Shown piece after piece: positions 21,206-29,467 of a stretch of 64,000 bases of DNA. The notes under the pieces are model-generated. The model did no database searches, had not been told where the DNA came from, and worked only from the letters and a program-made list of their open reading frames with translations. The DNA lies in NCBI GenBank assembly GCA_016712505.1, contig JADJQY010000004.1, positions 725,623 to 789,622 of the forward strand, given 5' to 3'. Numbering within the stretch: position 1 is the first letter of the stretch; the number at the start of each line of letters is the position of its first letter. The translations under genes and the position numbers were made by a program. This DNA comes from Candidatus Eiseniibacteriota bacterium. GTDB lineage: Bacteria; Eisenbacteria; RBG-16-71-46; CAIMUX01.

Positions 21206-22998
21206 TCTGGCGCCAGGTCTGTCTGGTCCTCCCCCTCCTCGCCCTCGCCGCCGGGCGGGCGGGGGCCGAGGGGACCGATCCGCTCGAGGGATACTGGGCC
21301 AGCGAGGAGGCGCTCGCCCGTCCGCAGGGGACGCTGGTGCTCGACCGGAGCGGAACTGGATTCGCGGCGCGGTTCGGCCCGGAACGGGTCGTCTCGACCT
21401 CTGCGCCCCCGGAGATCGCGGCGAGCTTTCCCCAGGCGGGCTGCGCGCTTCGCGGCAGGATCGATGAGGCCGACGGGAGCTTCTCCGGCTTCTGGATCCA
21501 GGAGGGAGACCAGGGGCAACCACTCGCCGCACCGCTTGAGCTCGAGCGCGGCAAGGGCGGACGGTGGCAGGGAGAGGTCCCCACTCTCGATCTCCACTTC
21601 TCGCTCTACCTCCGCATCTTTCGCCGCGAGGACGGCGTGCTGATCGGTGCCTTTCGCAACCCCGAGCGGAACACCCGAGGCGGCGGCTCCCGCCTCTTCG
21701 TGCAGTCGAGCGGAGATTCGGTCCGGTTTCTGGAGCGGATCGATGATCAGCCCGGGATCGTCCACCATTGCGTTCGGCTCACGGCCCCGGAACGGATCCG
21801 GCTCCCCTGGCCGGAGGTGGGACGCACCCTCGAGTTGGTGCGCCGCCGCCCCGAGGAAGTCGCGGGCTACTTTCCCCGCCCGGCCGACAATCCACCCTAT
21901 GCGTACAACCGGCCGGAGTCGCGCCCCGATGGCTGGACCTGCGGTGCAGCCCGCGACGTCGGCTTCGACGAGGGGCGCCTCGTCGCCCTGATGCGACAGC
22001 TGAGCGAGGCCGACCCGGCCGTGCGACACCCGGACCTGATCCACTCGCTACTCGTCGCGCGGCGTGGGACCCTGGTGGTCGAGGAGTACTTCTTCGGACA
22101 CGACCGCGAGTCGCTCCACGATCTCCGCTCGGCGGGAAAGACCATGGTCTCCGTCCTCATGGGCGCGGCCATGGAGCAAGGCGCCCCGGTCTCGCCCGAG
22201 TCGAAGGTCAGAGCACTCCTGGGCGAAGTCGGCCCCGTGGCGCACCCTTCCGCGGATAAGGATCGGATCACCCTCGCCCATCTGATGACCCACACCTCCG
22301 GACTCGCCGCGAACGACAACGACGAACAGTCGCCCGGGAGCGAGGACGCCATGCAGTCGCAAAGCGCGATCGCCGACTGGTGCAAGTTCGCCCTCGACCT
22401 ACCGATGGCGCACGAACCCGGCACGCGCTACGCCTACGCGTCCGCCGGAATGAACCTGGCCGGTGGCGCTCTCGCCGCCGCAACCGAGGCCTGGCTGCCC
22501 GAGCTGTTCGATCGACTGATCGCGCGTCCCCTGGAGTTCGGACCCTACGCCTGGAATCTCGCGCCGAACGGCGCCGGTTACGCCGGAGGCGGCCAACGGC
22601 TCCGTCCGCGGGATCTGCTCAAGATCGGTCAGCTCTACCTGGATGGTGGAACCTGGCAGGGGCGCCGCATCCTCTCCCCCGAGTGGATCGAGAAGTCGAC
22701 CACGCCGATCGTCCGGATCGATGAGGCGACCACCGGGCTCGACACGGAAGCACTGCACAGCACCTATTTCGGAGGAGCAGATGCCCTCGCCTGGCATTGC
22801 TTCGACCTCACGGTAGGCGACCGCACCTACCGCGAGTTCGAAGCCTCCGGCAACGGCGGGCAGATGCTGGTCGTGATCCCCGAACTGGAACTCACGGTCG
22901 TTCTGACTGGTGGGAACTACAACCAGGGATTCATCTGGGGGCGATGGCGGGAGGAGTTGGTCGCGGCGGGGCTCATCCCCGCCCTGACCGATCGTTGA
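21202..22998 (+). CDS. Secreted beta-lactamase class C/serine hydrolase
   Basis: The 598-residue protein has a signal peptide (residues 1-22), an N-terminal beta-rich part to about 220 of unknown role, and a class C beta-lactamase/esterase-type domain from about 255. The nucleophile motif S-x-x-K is in RSAGKTMVSVL. LMTHTSGLAAN and PGTRYAYASAGMN follow, with Tyr-Ala-Ser in place of the usual Tyr-x-Asn. GNGGQMLVVIPE replaces the K/H-T-G motif. Proteins of this kind are more often esterases or peptidases than antibiotic-degrading enzymes. The GTG start overlaps the regulator gene stop (GTGA), making a two-gene operon under the palindromic operator. Substrate unknown. Confidence 0.85.
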   Translation: MIWRQVCLVLPLLALAAGRAGAEGTDPLEGYWASEEALARPQGTLVLDRSGTGFAARFGPERVVSTSAPPEIAASFPQAGCALRGRIDEADGSFSGFWIQEGDQGQPLAAPLELERGKGGRWQGEVPTLDLHFSLYLRIFRREDGVLIGAFRNPERNTRGGGSRLFVQSSGDSVRFLERIDDQPGIVHHCVRLTAPERIRLPWPEVGRTLELVRRRPEEVAGYFPRPADNPPYAYNRPESRPDGWTCGAARDVGFDEGRLVALMRQLSEADPAVRHPDLIHSLLVARRGTLVVEEYFFGHDRESLHDLRSAGKTMVSVLMGAAMEQGAPVSPESKVRALLGEVGPVAHPSADKDRITLAHLMTHTSGLAANDNDEQSPGSEDAMQSQSAIADWCKFALDLPMAHEPGTRYAYASAGMNLAGGALAAATEAWLPELFDRLIARPLEFGPYAWNLAPNGAGYAGGGQRLRPRDLLKIGQLYLDGGTWQGRRILSPEWIEKSTTPIVRIDEATTGLDTEALHSTYFGGADALAWHCFDLTVGDRTYREFEASGNGGQMLVVIPELELTVVLTGGNYNQGFIWGRWREELVAAGLIPALTDR

Positions 22999-23044
22999 GC
23001 TCAGGCTTCGCGGAGCGCCGGCCCATCCCCGCCTACGGACGAGC

Positions 23045-23587
23045 CTACGGACGCGCCTGCACCCCGGGCCGCCGGGCGGCTCCCTTCCGGGCGCGCCGGA
23101 CCGAGATCGGCAACCAGAACAGCCAGAGCCCGCTCAGCAGCATGAGGAAAAGTCCGAACCCACTCGGAAGGAAGAGCCCGAGCTTCGTCCAGTCCCCGGC
23201 GAAGTAGGAACCGTCATGAATCGACTCTATGAGGTCCGACCTGCGATAGGCGGTCTGCAGTACCGCTCCGGTGGCGAGATCGACCTGGGCCTCCCACCCG
23301 CTGCGTGAGAGGACTTTGGCGATCCCCCGGCTCGGCCGGACGTCGATCCGTCCCACATCTTTCCACCCGGAGACGCCGAGTTCGGGCACTCCGCGAACAC
23401 TCTCCAGGATCGAGTCGAACCCGATCACCGGTGCGGTACCGGACCCGCGCAGCTCCGGGGGTTGCACCCACGTCCACTGCTTCTTGACCTGGAGCAGGAT
23501 GCCGGTAACGACGATGCAGAGCAGCGGCAGAGCGATCCCGATGCTGATCCAGTAGTGGAGTCTCCGGTTCAAGACCTGCGGTTTCAT
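23045..23587 (-). CDS. PepSY-associated membrane protein
   Basis: The 180-residue protein starts with RRLHYWISIGIALPLLCIVVTGILL, the usual first helix of PepSY-associated membrane proteins, split here as RRLHYWISI and GIALPLLCIVVTGIL. A periplasmic PepSY-like part follows (GIAKVLSRSGWEAQVDLATG, then HDGSYFAGDW), and a second helix (FGLFLMLLSGLWLFWLPI) leads into a basic tail. Such proteins are linked with iron uptake or reductase systems, but no such gene adjoins. I chose the ATG at 23587; a frame open further upstream overlaps the ABM gene and has poor coding character. Confidence 0.8.
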   Translation of the reverse strand: MKPQVLNRRLHYWISIGIALPLLCIVVTGILLQVKKQWTWVQPPELRGSGTAPVIGFDSILESVRGVPELGVSGWKDVGRIDVRPSRGIAKVLSRSGWEAQVDLATGAVLQTAYRRSDLIESIHDGSYFAGDWTKLGLFLPSGFGLFLMLLSGLWLFWLPISVRRARKGAARRPGVQARP

Positions 23588-23663
23588 GCTTCTCGCTTCA
23601 TGATTGATCGGACTCCGGGAGAAACGCCGGGCCCGAACCGGCCCGCGGACGACCTCGTGCGAC

Positions 23664-24053
23664 TCAGGGCTCGATACGACGGAACCCGACCCAGGAGACG
23701 AAGACCTCGGCCCCAAGCTCGCGCAAGACCGAGCTGGCCGCCGCGCCCGGGTCGCCATACACCTCGAACCCGGTGATCGCTGACACCTCGAGCAGCTTGG
23801 CGACCTGCTCCTGCACCACTCGACCCGAGAGATGGGCGTGCGCCGCGCTCCCGTCGGCGAACGTCTCGAGCAGTCGGCATCTCCGGCCATCCGGGCTCAG
23901 GTGCCACTCGTATCCGAGGGTGCCGGGTTCGGCCTCGCTCGCGACCGACATCTCCCGCGCGATCCGCTCGAACTCCGCGCCCTGTCCCTCCCTGATCTCG
24001 TAGTCGACGGTGAAGCGCACGATGGTAGATGGCACGATCGAACCTGCTTTCAC
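23664..24053 (-). CDS. ABM (antibiotic biosynthesis monooxygenase)-like dimeric ferredoxin-fold protein
   Basis: The 129-residue protein fits the ABM/dabb fold: VRFTVDYEIREGQGAEFERI, then EPGTLGYEWHLSPDGRRCRL and ETFADGSAAHAHLSG. Conserved Glu, Trp and His positions of the ABM pattern (YEWH, HAHL) are present. Members are small cytoplasmic monooxygenases or heme-degrading enzymes, many without known substrate. It lies between the VOC and PepSY genes on the same strand, with gaps of 156 and 76 bp, so it may be transcribed apart from them. Confidence 0.75.
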   Translation of the reverse strand: MKAGSIVPSTIVRFTVDYEIREGQGAEFERIAREMSVASEAEPGTLGYEWHLSPDGRRCRLLETFADGSAAHAHLSGRVVQEQVAKLLEVSAITGFEVYGDPGAAASSVLRELGAEVFVSWVGFRRIEP

Positions 24054-24209
24054 GGAAGGCCCCTCGGGATGATCTTCTCGGTGATCTCGAGTCGGGGCCT
24101 AGAGTGCACGGGGCGTCGCCAGGATTCAAGTGGCCCCAGGCGACGGCGCCCTCCGCTCCGCCGCGACGATCAGGCATGAGCGGGATCGTCGTCGGTCGAT
24201 ACGATTCCT

Positions 24210-24602
24210 CTACGGAACTTCGGTCGTTCGGGCCGCGAACGCGATCACGTATCGGTCCGGATCGAGGCAGTAGGCCACGACATCCCCCCAGGCGCGCGGT
24301 TCCGGAGGGGAGAGCGCCGTTGCCCCGGCCGCGAGCGCGCGCGCATAGCTCTCCGCCGGTGATGCCGTGTGCAGGTAGAGCTCGGCCCGCAGCGGACTGG
24401 CTGGCCCGCCCGGGGCCACATCGAGTTCGGGAAGCAGTCGGCGAATCCCGGCCTCGGGCATCAGCCCGAGAACCGAGTCCACTCCGAGCTCGTACTCGGT
24501 CATGCCCGGTACGTCGAGGATCGGCGCCTGGTCGAGCACCTGGCCATAGAACGCGCGGCTCCGCGCCTGGTCCTCGACATAGAGAATGAAGTGGGCTTTC
24601 AT
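24210..24602 (-). CDS. VOC-family (glyoxalase/bleomycin-resistance fold) protein
   Basis: The 130-residue protein has one vicinal-oxygen-chelate module with paired beta-alpha-beta-beta-beta units: HFILYVEDQARSRAFYGQVL, then AELYLHTASPAESYARALAA and AWGDVVAYCLDPDRYVIAFA. The last segment is where metal-binding Glu normally sits, but here it reads DRYVIAF, so metal binding is doubtful. I chose the ATG at 24602, 6 bases after the stop of the HTH-M29 gene, so the two are an operon. Function unknown. Confidence 0.8.
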   Translation of the reverse strand: MKAHFILYVEDQARSRAFYGQVLDQAPILDVPGMTEYELGVDSVLGLMPEAGIRRLLPELDVAPGGPASPLRAELYLHTASPAESYARALAAGATALSPPEPRAWGDVVAYCLDPDRYVIAFAARTTEVP

Positions 24603-24607
24603 CGCTC

Positions 24608-26158
24608 CTACCTCTTCCACGGCGGCTTCGTTCCCCGCGGTGCCCTGCCCTCCGCCGTCGGCGCCAGGCGCCCACGCACCACGATCGGACCGAGGGAGTT
24701 TCGGACCGAGAGGCCGTGCGCCGGAAGGCCCAGATTGAAGGTCGAACGCACCGTCCCGCCGAGCAGCTCGTTGTTGCCGAACTCCAGGGTGACCGAACCG
24801 GAGAGGAGGGAGTCCAGCTCCGGCCGGCCGGTCGGTCCGCGGCCGCCGTCGTTGAGCCCAATGGTCACGGCGGAGAGGAGGCCAGGGTCCCCGACCTCGC
24901 GCTCGAGCTTGGCCCGCAGTGCCTCGGTGCCGTCGGGACCATCGATCTCCACGATGCGCCCGCCGCGCAGCACCACACGAACGTCGCGCAGATGACGCCC
25001 CAGGGCGAAGGTGAAGTCCGCCTGGAACACCCCGTCTCCGCTCCCCGGCGTGGGCAACGCGACATAGGCCCCGGCCGGCACACTCGCGGTCGCGCGCCCG
25101 AGCCGTAGGTCATCGTCCGAGATCGTCCCGTCGCTGACCCCACCGCTCGCCGTGTCGAGCGTGACCCGGAGTTCGGTATCGGTCTTCCCTTCGATCACCA
25201 GGTTCGGATCGGCCTCGATCTGCTCGCGAACCCGCGTGCCCTGCCGCCGGATCGTCTCCAGATCGGCGGTGATGCAGCGCCAGTAGGTGTCGATCCCTTC
25301 CTCCGGGCTGAGGAAGCCGGCGCCAAACTCACCGCGGTGCGGGAGCCCGACGTGGAGATAACGCAAACCGCGGAGACGAACCGCGTCCTTCCAGCTCGAG
25401 ACCGCCTGGAGGAGGTGCGGCAGTCGCTCCTGCTGCGCCGGAGTGGGCGGTGCGCCCTGCACCAGGCTACTACTCAGAAACGCCACCGCGGTGATCCGCC
25501 CATCGAGATCGGGCGGGATGAGCGGCCGCCGCGCGAGTTCCTCGCTGGTCCAGGCGTCGAGCGTGCGCAGGATCACGTTGCGCGACCAGGGACGAAGATG
25601 CGCGATTGCCCCGAGCGACTCCACCTCGATGAGCATCGCCTCGGCCGCTTCCAGGGTGATCGGGGCGAACATGATCAAGACCTGATCGTCCGGGCGCACT
25701 CGGAGCGATCGATGGATCGCGATGCGCGCCAGGTCACCCCAGTCGATGGCCAGCACCTGAGTCCGCCGCCAGTCGAGAAATGTGGTGTCGATCGACTGGC
25801 GCAACAGCTGCGTCGGCCGATCGTCGACTCCGCCCAACCCCGGATCGACCAGGATGTGACGGGCCGTGGCTGCGAAGTACCGCTCTTCGGTGACGTGCCC
25901 GCGCTCCCCTCCGATGTCGCGGACCAGCCCCGCCTCGACCAGCCGCTTGAGGTGATAGTGCGCGCGGTTCGCCGGGATCTGGAGGGTGCGAGCCAGCATC
26001 GATCCGGTCTGCGGGCTGCGGGTGAGGATCTGCACCATCTGCAAGCGAACCGGATCGGCCAGGGCGCGAACCCCGTCGACCGTGCTCAGCACCTCGAAGT
26101 CGCGCAAGCGCGGCTCGGGAAACTCCGGATCGAAGCTGGGGCTGTCGGGTGGACTCAT
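24608..26158 (-). CDS. ArsR-type HTH domain fused to an M29 aminopeptidase-like domain
   Basis: Residues 20-100 form an ArsR-like winged helix (ALADPVRLQMVQILTRSP, ANRAHYHLKRLVEAGLV). Residues 150-490 follow the plan of M29 metallo-aminopeptidases (AmpS, PepS, aminopeptidase T): VRPDDQVLIMFAPITLEAAE, then DTELRVTLD, then VPAGAYVALPTPGSGDGVFQ, the counterpart of NLPxGEVFxxP, and FGNNELLGG near the end. The His and Glu residues that bind the two metals in M29 enzymes are not where expected; SVTLEFGNN stands where HIAFG is typical. The domain is therefore likely non-catalytic and may sense a peptide or amino acid. I know of no described regulator with this layout. The VOC gene follows after 6 bp. 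Confidence 0.75.
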   Translation of the reverse strand: MSPPDSPSFDPEFPEPRLRDFEVLSTVDGVRALADPVRLQMVQILTRSPQTGSMLARTLQIPANRAHYHLKRLVEAGLVRDIGGERGHVTEERYFAATARHILVDPGLGGVDDRPTQLLRQSIDTTFLDWRRTQVLAIDWGDLARIAIHRSLRVRPDDQVLIMFAPITLEAAEAMLIEVESLGAIAHLRPWSRNVILRTLDAWTSEELARRPLIPPDLDGRITAVAFLSSSLVQGAPPTPAQQERLPHLLQAVSSWKDAVRLRGLRYLHVGLPHRGEFGAGFLSPEEGIDTYWRCITADLETIRRQGTRVREQIEADPNLVIEGKTDTELRVTLDTASGGVSDGTISDDDLRLGRATASVPAGAYVALPTPGSGDGVFQADFTFALGRHLRDVRVVLRGGRIVEIDGPDGTEALRAKLEREVGDPGLLSAVTIGLNDGGRGPTGRPELDSLLSGSVTLEFGNNELLGGTVRSTFNLGLPAHGLSVRNSLGPIVVRGRLAPTAEGRAPRGTKPPWKR

Positions 26159-26426
26159 GGTGCCTCGGGCCCTTGGCGACTGAACCGCGCCAAACGCCTG
26201 TCGCAGTTAGCGTTGGAAATGGTAGCCGGGCGCCTCTTTCGGAAAAAACTGAAACCCGAGAGCGAGAAGCTCCGAGATCAACCCGAACTCCCCCTTTCAG
26301 TTGCGTGCGTGGTGATCATCACCGATTGCGCGCCGGGGAGCAATCCTCATCTCGGATCGGTTTCAATCGCCGGAGGCTCGGCTCGGGCCGGACATCGCCG
26401 ACCCGAGCCCAGGCGCGCTCTCCGAA

Positions 26427-27413
26427 TCAGAAGCTGTAGCAGAGGGCCAGGGCACCGCCCACCGTCTGGGACTTCGCCTTGCCATCGTGATCGGAGAAGA
26501 CATCCTCGCTCGAGCGGTCGAGTCGAAGCTCGGAAAGGAACTGCATCCCCGGACCGAGTTCGACCGCGCAGGCGCCGGTGACCGAGCTGCGCTGCTCGCC
26601 GAGCCCGCTGCCGAAGAGAAGATCATCGGGGTCGTCGAGCAGATCGAAGCGACCGGTGAGCCCGAGTCCGGGGTGGAGACGGTAGTGCGCCATCACCAGG
26701 AAGCCGGTCCACGATCGATCCTGGTCCGCCACGCTGGTCGTGCCGAGATTGAACTCGGCCCCGATCAGCAGCCGCTCGCTCGGGGTGAGCGAGAGATCGA
26801 GATCGACCACCGTGTTCCCCTCGACCTGGCTCTCATCCCGCTTCCCCGAGAGAACCGAGAGCCCTCCCGCGATCCGCCCCGGCTGCGTCCACCCGACCCT
26901 GCCGCCGAAGGTCGGCACGGCGTTGTTCTCGCTGTTCCGTTCCCAGTCATTGGCCGCGTATGCCTTCAGATCGAAGCCACCGCCGAGCGGATAGGCGCCC
27001 ATCAAGCCGGTCAGGTTGGCCGGCGTGCCGTAGTTGAACACCAGGCTGTGCGAGATCTGGTACATGTCCGGGGTGTCGAGCAGTTCGAATCCGATCGGCG
27101 CATTGAACCGCCCTGCGGTGAGGACCAGCCCCGAAACGCGCTCCGGCCGGTACTCCATCCAGCCCTGCTCCACTGCGGCAACCCAATCCGTTCCATCCCA
27201 GGTCCACTCCAGATCGACCCGGATCGACCCACGCGGACTGAGGGTCTTCGCCGCCGTCAGCTCCGCCTGCTCGAGCGAGAACTGTGGCCGACGCTGATCG
27301 AAGTTCCCCCCGTAGGTCGCGGTGGCAAACCCGGAGACCAGCGGCGGATCCTCGGCCCGCGCAGGCGATGTCGCGAGCAGGAGAAGGCCGCCCAAGCAAA
27401 GTGCCCGATTCAT
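26427..27413 (-). CDS. Porin-like outer-membrane beta-barrel protein next to amt
   Basis: The 328-residue product has a signal peptide cut near ARAEDPP and a set of alternating beta-strands that ends in ALALCYSF, a typical outer-membrane C-terminus with final Phe. Stretches such as GWMEYRPERVSGLVLTAGRF and NAPIGFELLDTPDMYQ are like those of uncharacterised porin-type proteins. It starts at 27413, 34 bp after the ammonium transporter gene, with AAGGGGTTGGGA as ribosome site, so it is probably co-transcribed. A role in letting small nitrogen compounds through the outer membrane is an inference from position. Confidence 0.75.
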   Translation of the reverse strand: MNRALCLGGLLLLATSPARAEDPPLVSGFATATYGGNFDQRRPQFSLEQAELTAAKTLSPRGSIRVDLEWTWDGTDWVAAVEQGWMEYRPERVSGLVLTAGRFNAPIGFELLDTPDMYQISHSLVFNYGTPANLTGLMGAYPLGGGFDLKAYAANDWERNSENNAVPTFGGRVGWTQPGRIAGGLSVLSGKRDESQVEGNTVVDLDLSLTPSERLLIGAEFNLGTTSVADQDRSWTGFLVMAHYRLHPGLGLTGRFDLLDDPDDLLFGSGLGEQRSSVTGACAVELGPGMQFLSELRLDRSSEDVFSDHDGKAKSQTVGGALALCYSF

Positions 27414-27447
27414 TCCCAACCCCTTTCGTTTACGGACGAAGTCCTGA

Positions 27448-28668
27448 TCAGATTGCTTCCTGGTACGCCGTCTCTCCGTGCAGCGCGGCGTCGAGCCCAG
27501 CCTTCTCCTCTGCCTCGCTGGTTCGGACCGGGGTGACACGATTGATCACCGCCAGCATCACCCAGGTGAAGCCGAAGGCGTAGATCGACGAAAATACCAC
27601 CGCCACGAACTGCTTCCAGAGGAAGGAGCCGTTTCCGTGCAGGAGGCCGTTCTGTCCCGCGCTGTTCACCGCGGTGGTCCCGAGGAAGCCGAGCAGGATG
27701 ATGCCGAGTGCACCCCCCACGCCGTGCACGCCCCAGACGTCGAGCGCGTCGTCCCAATGCAGGCGATTCTTCAGGCTCACCGCGATGTAGCAAACCACTC
27801 CGGCGATGACCCCGATCAGCGCCGCACTGGTGGTGGTGACGTAGCCGGCGCAGGGCGTGATCGTCGCCAGACCGGCAACCGCGCCGGTGAGGAAGCCGAC
27901 GAACTTCGGCTTCCGCTCGAAGATCCAGGCCAGGAGCAGCCAGGTCGGCCCGGCGAAGGAGGCGGCGATATCGGTGTTGAGGAAGGCCAGACCGGTGACG
28001 GCGTCGACCCGGAGCTGGCTGCCGGCGTTGAAGCCGTACCAGCCGAACCAGAGCAACCCGGTGCCGAGCGCCACCAGCGGGATGCTGTGCGGCACACTGT
28101 CGGTCACCCGCCGGCGCCCGACGAACAGCACCGAGGCGAGCGCCGCCATGCCGGCGATGTTGTGCACTGCGATGCCGCCGGCGAAGTCGAGCACACCCCA
28201 CTTGGCGAGCAGGCCGCCGCCCCAGATCATGTGCACGAACGGGAAGTAGACCAGAAACAGCCAGGCCACGAGGAAGAGGAGATACGGCCCGAAGCGCACC
28301 CGGTTGGCGAACGCCCCGGTGATCAGGGCCGGCGTGATGATGGCGAACATCATCTGGTAGGCGATGAAGACGAAGAGCGGGATATGTCCGTCTCCGAACG
28401 GCGTGGTCGGACCTACCCCCTGCAGGAACGCCATGTCCAGGTTCCCGATGATCCCCCCCTCTCCGCCACTGAAGCAGAGGGAGTAGCCGCAGGCCCACCA
28501 GAGCATGGTGGTGACCCCCATCGAGACGAAACTCTAGATCATGATCGCGAGCACGTTCTTTCGCCCGACCAACCCGCCGTAGAAGAACGCTAGCCCGGGC
28601 GTCATCAACATGACCAGGCTGGTCGCGACCAGCATGAAACCGGTGTTGCCGGTATCGAACGTCGGCAT
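27448..28668 (-). CDS. amt: Ammonium transporter with an in-frame amber stop at codon 45
   Basis: Read from the ATG at 28668 (GAGGAGGGG upstream), the frame gives MPTFDTGNTGFMLVATSL, then GLAFFYGGLVGRKNVLAIMI, then TAG at 28536-28534, then SFVSMGVTTMLWW and a normal Amt body with LVAWLFLVYFPF, GGIAVHNIAGMAAL, LGTGLLWFGWYGFNAGS and the usual C-terminal tail. Amt proteins have Gln at the stop position in the KNVL-x3-Q context, so one C-to-T change (CAG to TAG) explains it. The last 357 codons are open from a later ATG at 28521, but that product lacks helix 1 and would not make a pore. Amt trimers conduct ammonium; the gene is a recent pseudogene, a read error, or is suppressed. Confidence 0.85.
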
Positions 28669-28816
28669 GGACCCCTCCTCGGCTGCCCGGGGACGCCGCC
28701 GAACTGGCCGCGGACCCCATGGGTGCCACGGAAGGAGAGGACTGCCGGAGACCGGGGTCGCTCAATCGGGGAAAGCCTGATTTCCTGCTTCGCGATTCCT
28801 TACGGCGGGTCGCCGG

Positions 28817-29467
28817 TCACTCGAGCGGGGTGAGCCCTTCCCGGATGGCATACTTGGTCAGTTCCGCCACCGAGTGCAGATCGAGCTTCTCCATGATCTG
28901 CCGCCGGTGAGTCTCGATGGTCTTCCCGCTGACCGACAGGTGGGCGGCGATCTCCTTCGTGCCCCGCCCCTCGGCCAGAAGCTGGAGCACCTCCCGCTCG
29001 CGGGCACTCAGCTTCTGGAACACCGAGGTCGCCGCCGGCTCGCCGCGGACGGCAAAGTCCTGCGCCACCACGTCGGTGATGGCCGGACTGAGGAAGACAT
29101 GCCCCTCCATCGCCGCGTGCATGGCGCGGACCACGTCGGGGAACGGGGAGTCCTTGAGCAGGTATCCGCTCGCCCCGGCGCGCAGGGTCTCGGCCACGAA
29201 TCTCCGATCGGCGTGCATCGAGAGGATCAGGATGCGGGTCTCGGGAACCTCGGCCCGGATCCGCCGTGTCGCTTCGAGTCCGTTCAGACCGGGCATCGAG
29301 ATGTCGAGCAGGATCAGATTCGGACGCAGCTCATGACAGAGCCTGAGCGCCTCGAGCCCGTCCGCCGCCTCCCCGATCACGCTGAACCCGGGCGTGACTC
29401 GAATCAAGGCCCGCAGACCGTCGCGAAAGAGGTGGTGGTCATCGGCGAGCAGCACCCGCAGCATCAA
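28817..29467 (-). CDS. NarL/FixJ-type response regulator
   Basis: The 216-residue protein has a receiver domain with acidic pocket Asp9-Asp10, phosphoacceptor Asp in LLDISMPGLNG at about 55 and Lys in GYLLKDSP at about 105. A LuxR-type helix-turn-helix ends the chain (LSAREREVLQLLAEGRGTKE and GKTIETHRRQIMEKLDL in separate parts). Its ATG overlaps the stop of the histidine kinase gene by 4 bp. It lies 148 bp upstream of amt on the same strand, so amt and nitrogen supply are possible targets; the nar operon is another, since NarL is the closest model. Targets are unproven. Confidence 0.93.
   Translation of the reverse strand: MMLRVLLADDHHLFRDGLRALIRVTPGFSVIGEAADGLEALRLCHELRPNLILLDISMPGLNGLEATRRIRAEVPETRILILSMHADRRFVAETLRAGASGYLLKDSPFPDVVRAMHAAMEGHVFLSPAITDVVAQDFAVRGEPAATSVFQKLSAREREVLQLLAEGRGTKEIAAHLSVSGKTIETHRRQIMEKLDLHSVAELTKYAIREGLTPLE

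Noticed and set aside
23588..23890. A longer N-terminus for the PepSY gene
   Set aside because: The added 101 residues overlap the ABM gene in another frame, are Arg/Ser-rich and lack a fold, while the ATG at 23587 begins a typical family N-terminus.
28534..28536. TAG as a sense codon in this organism
   Set aside because: Several well-supported genes here end in TAG, so wholesale reassignment does not fit. A local mutation or sequence error is simpler.
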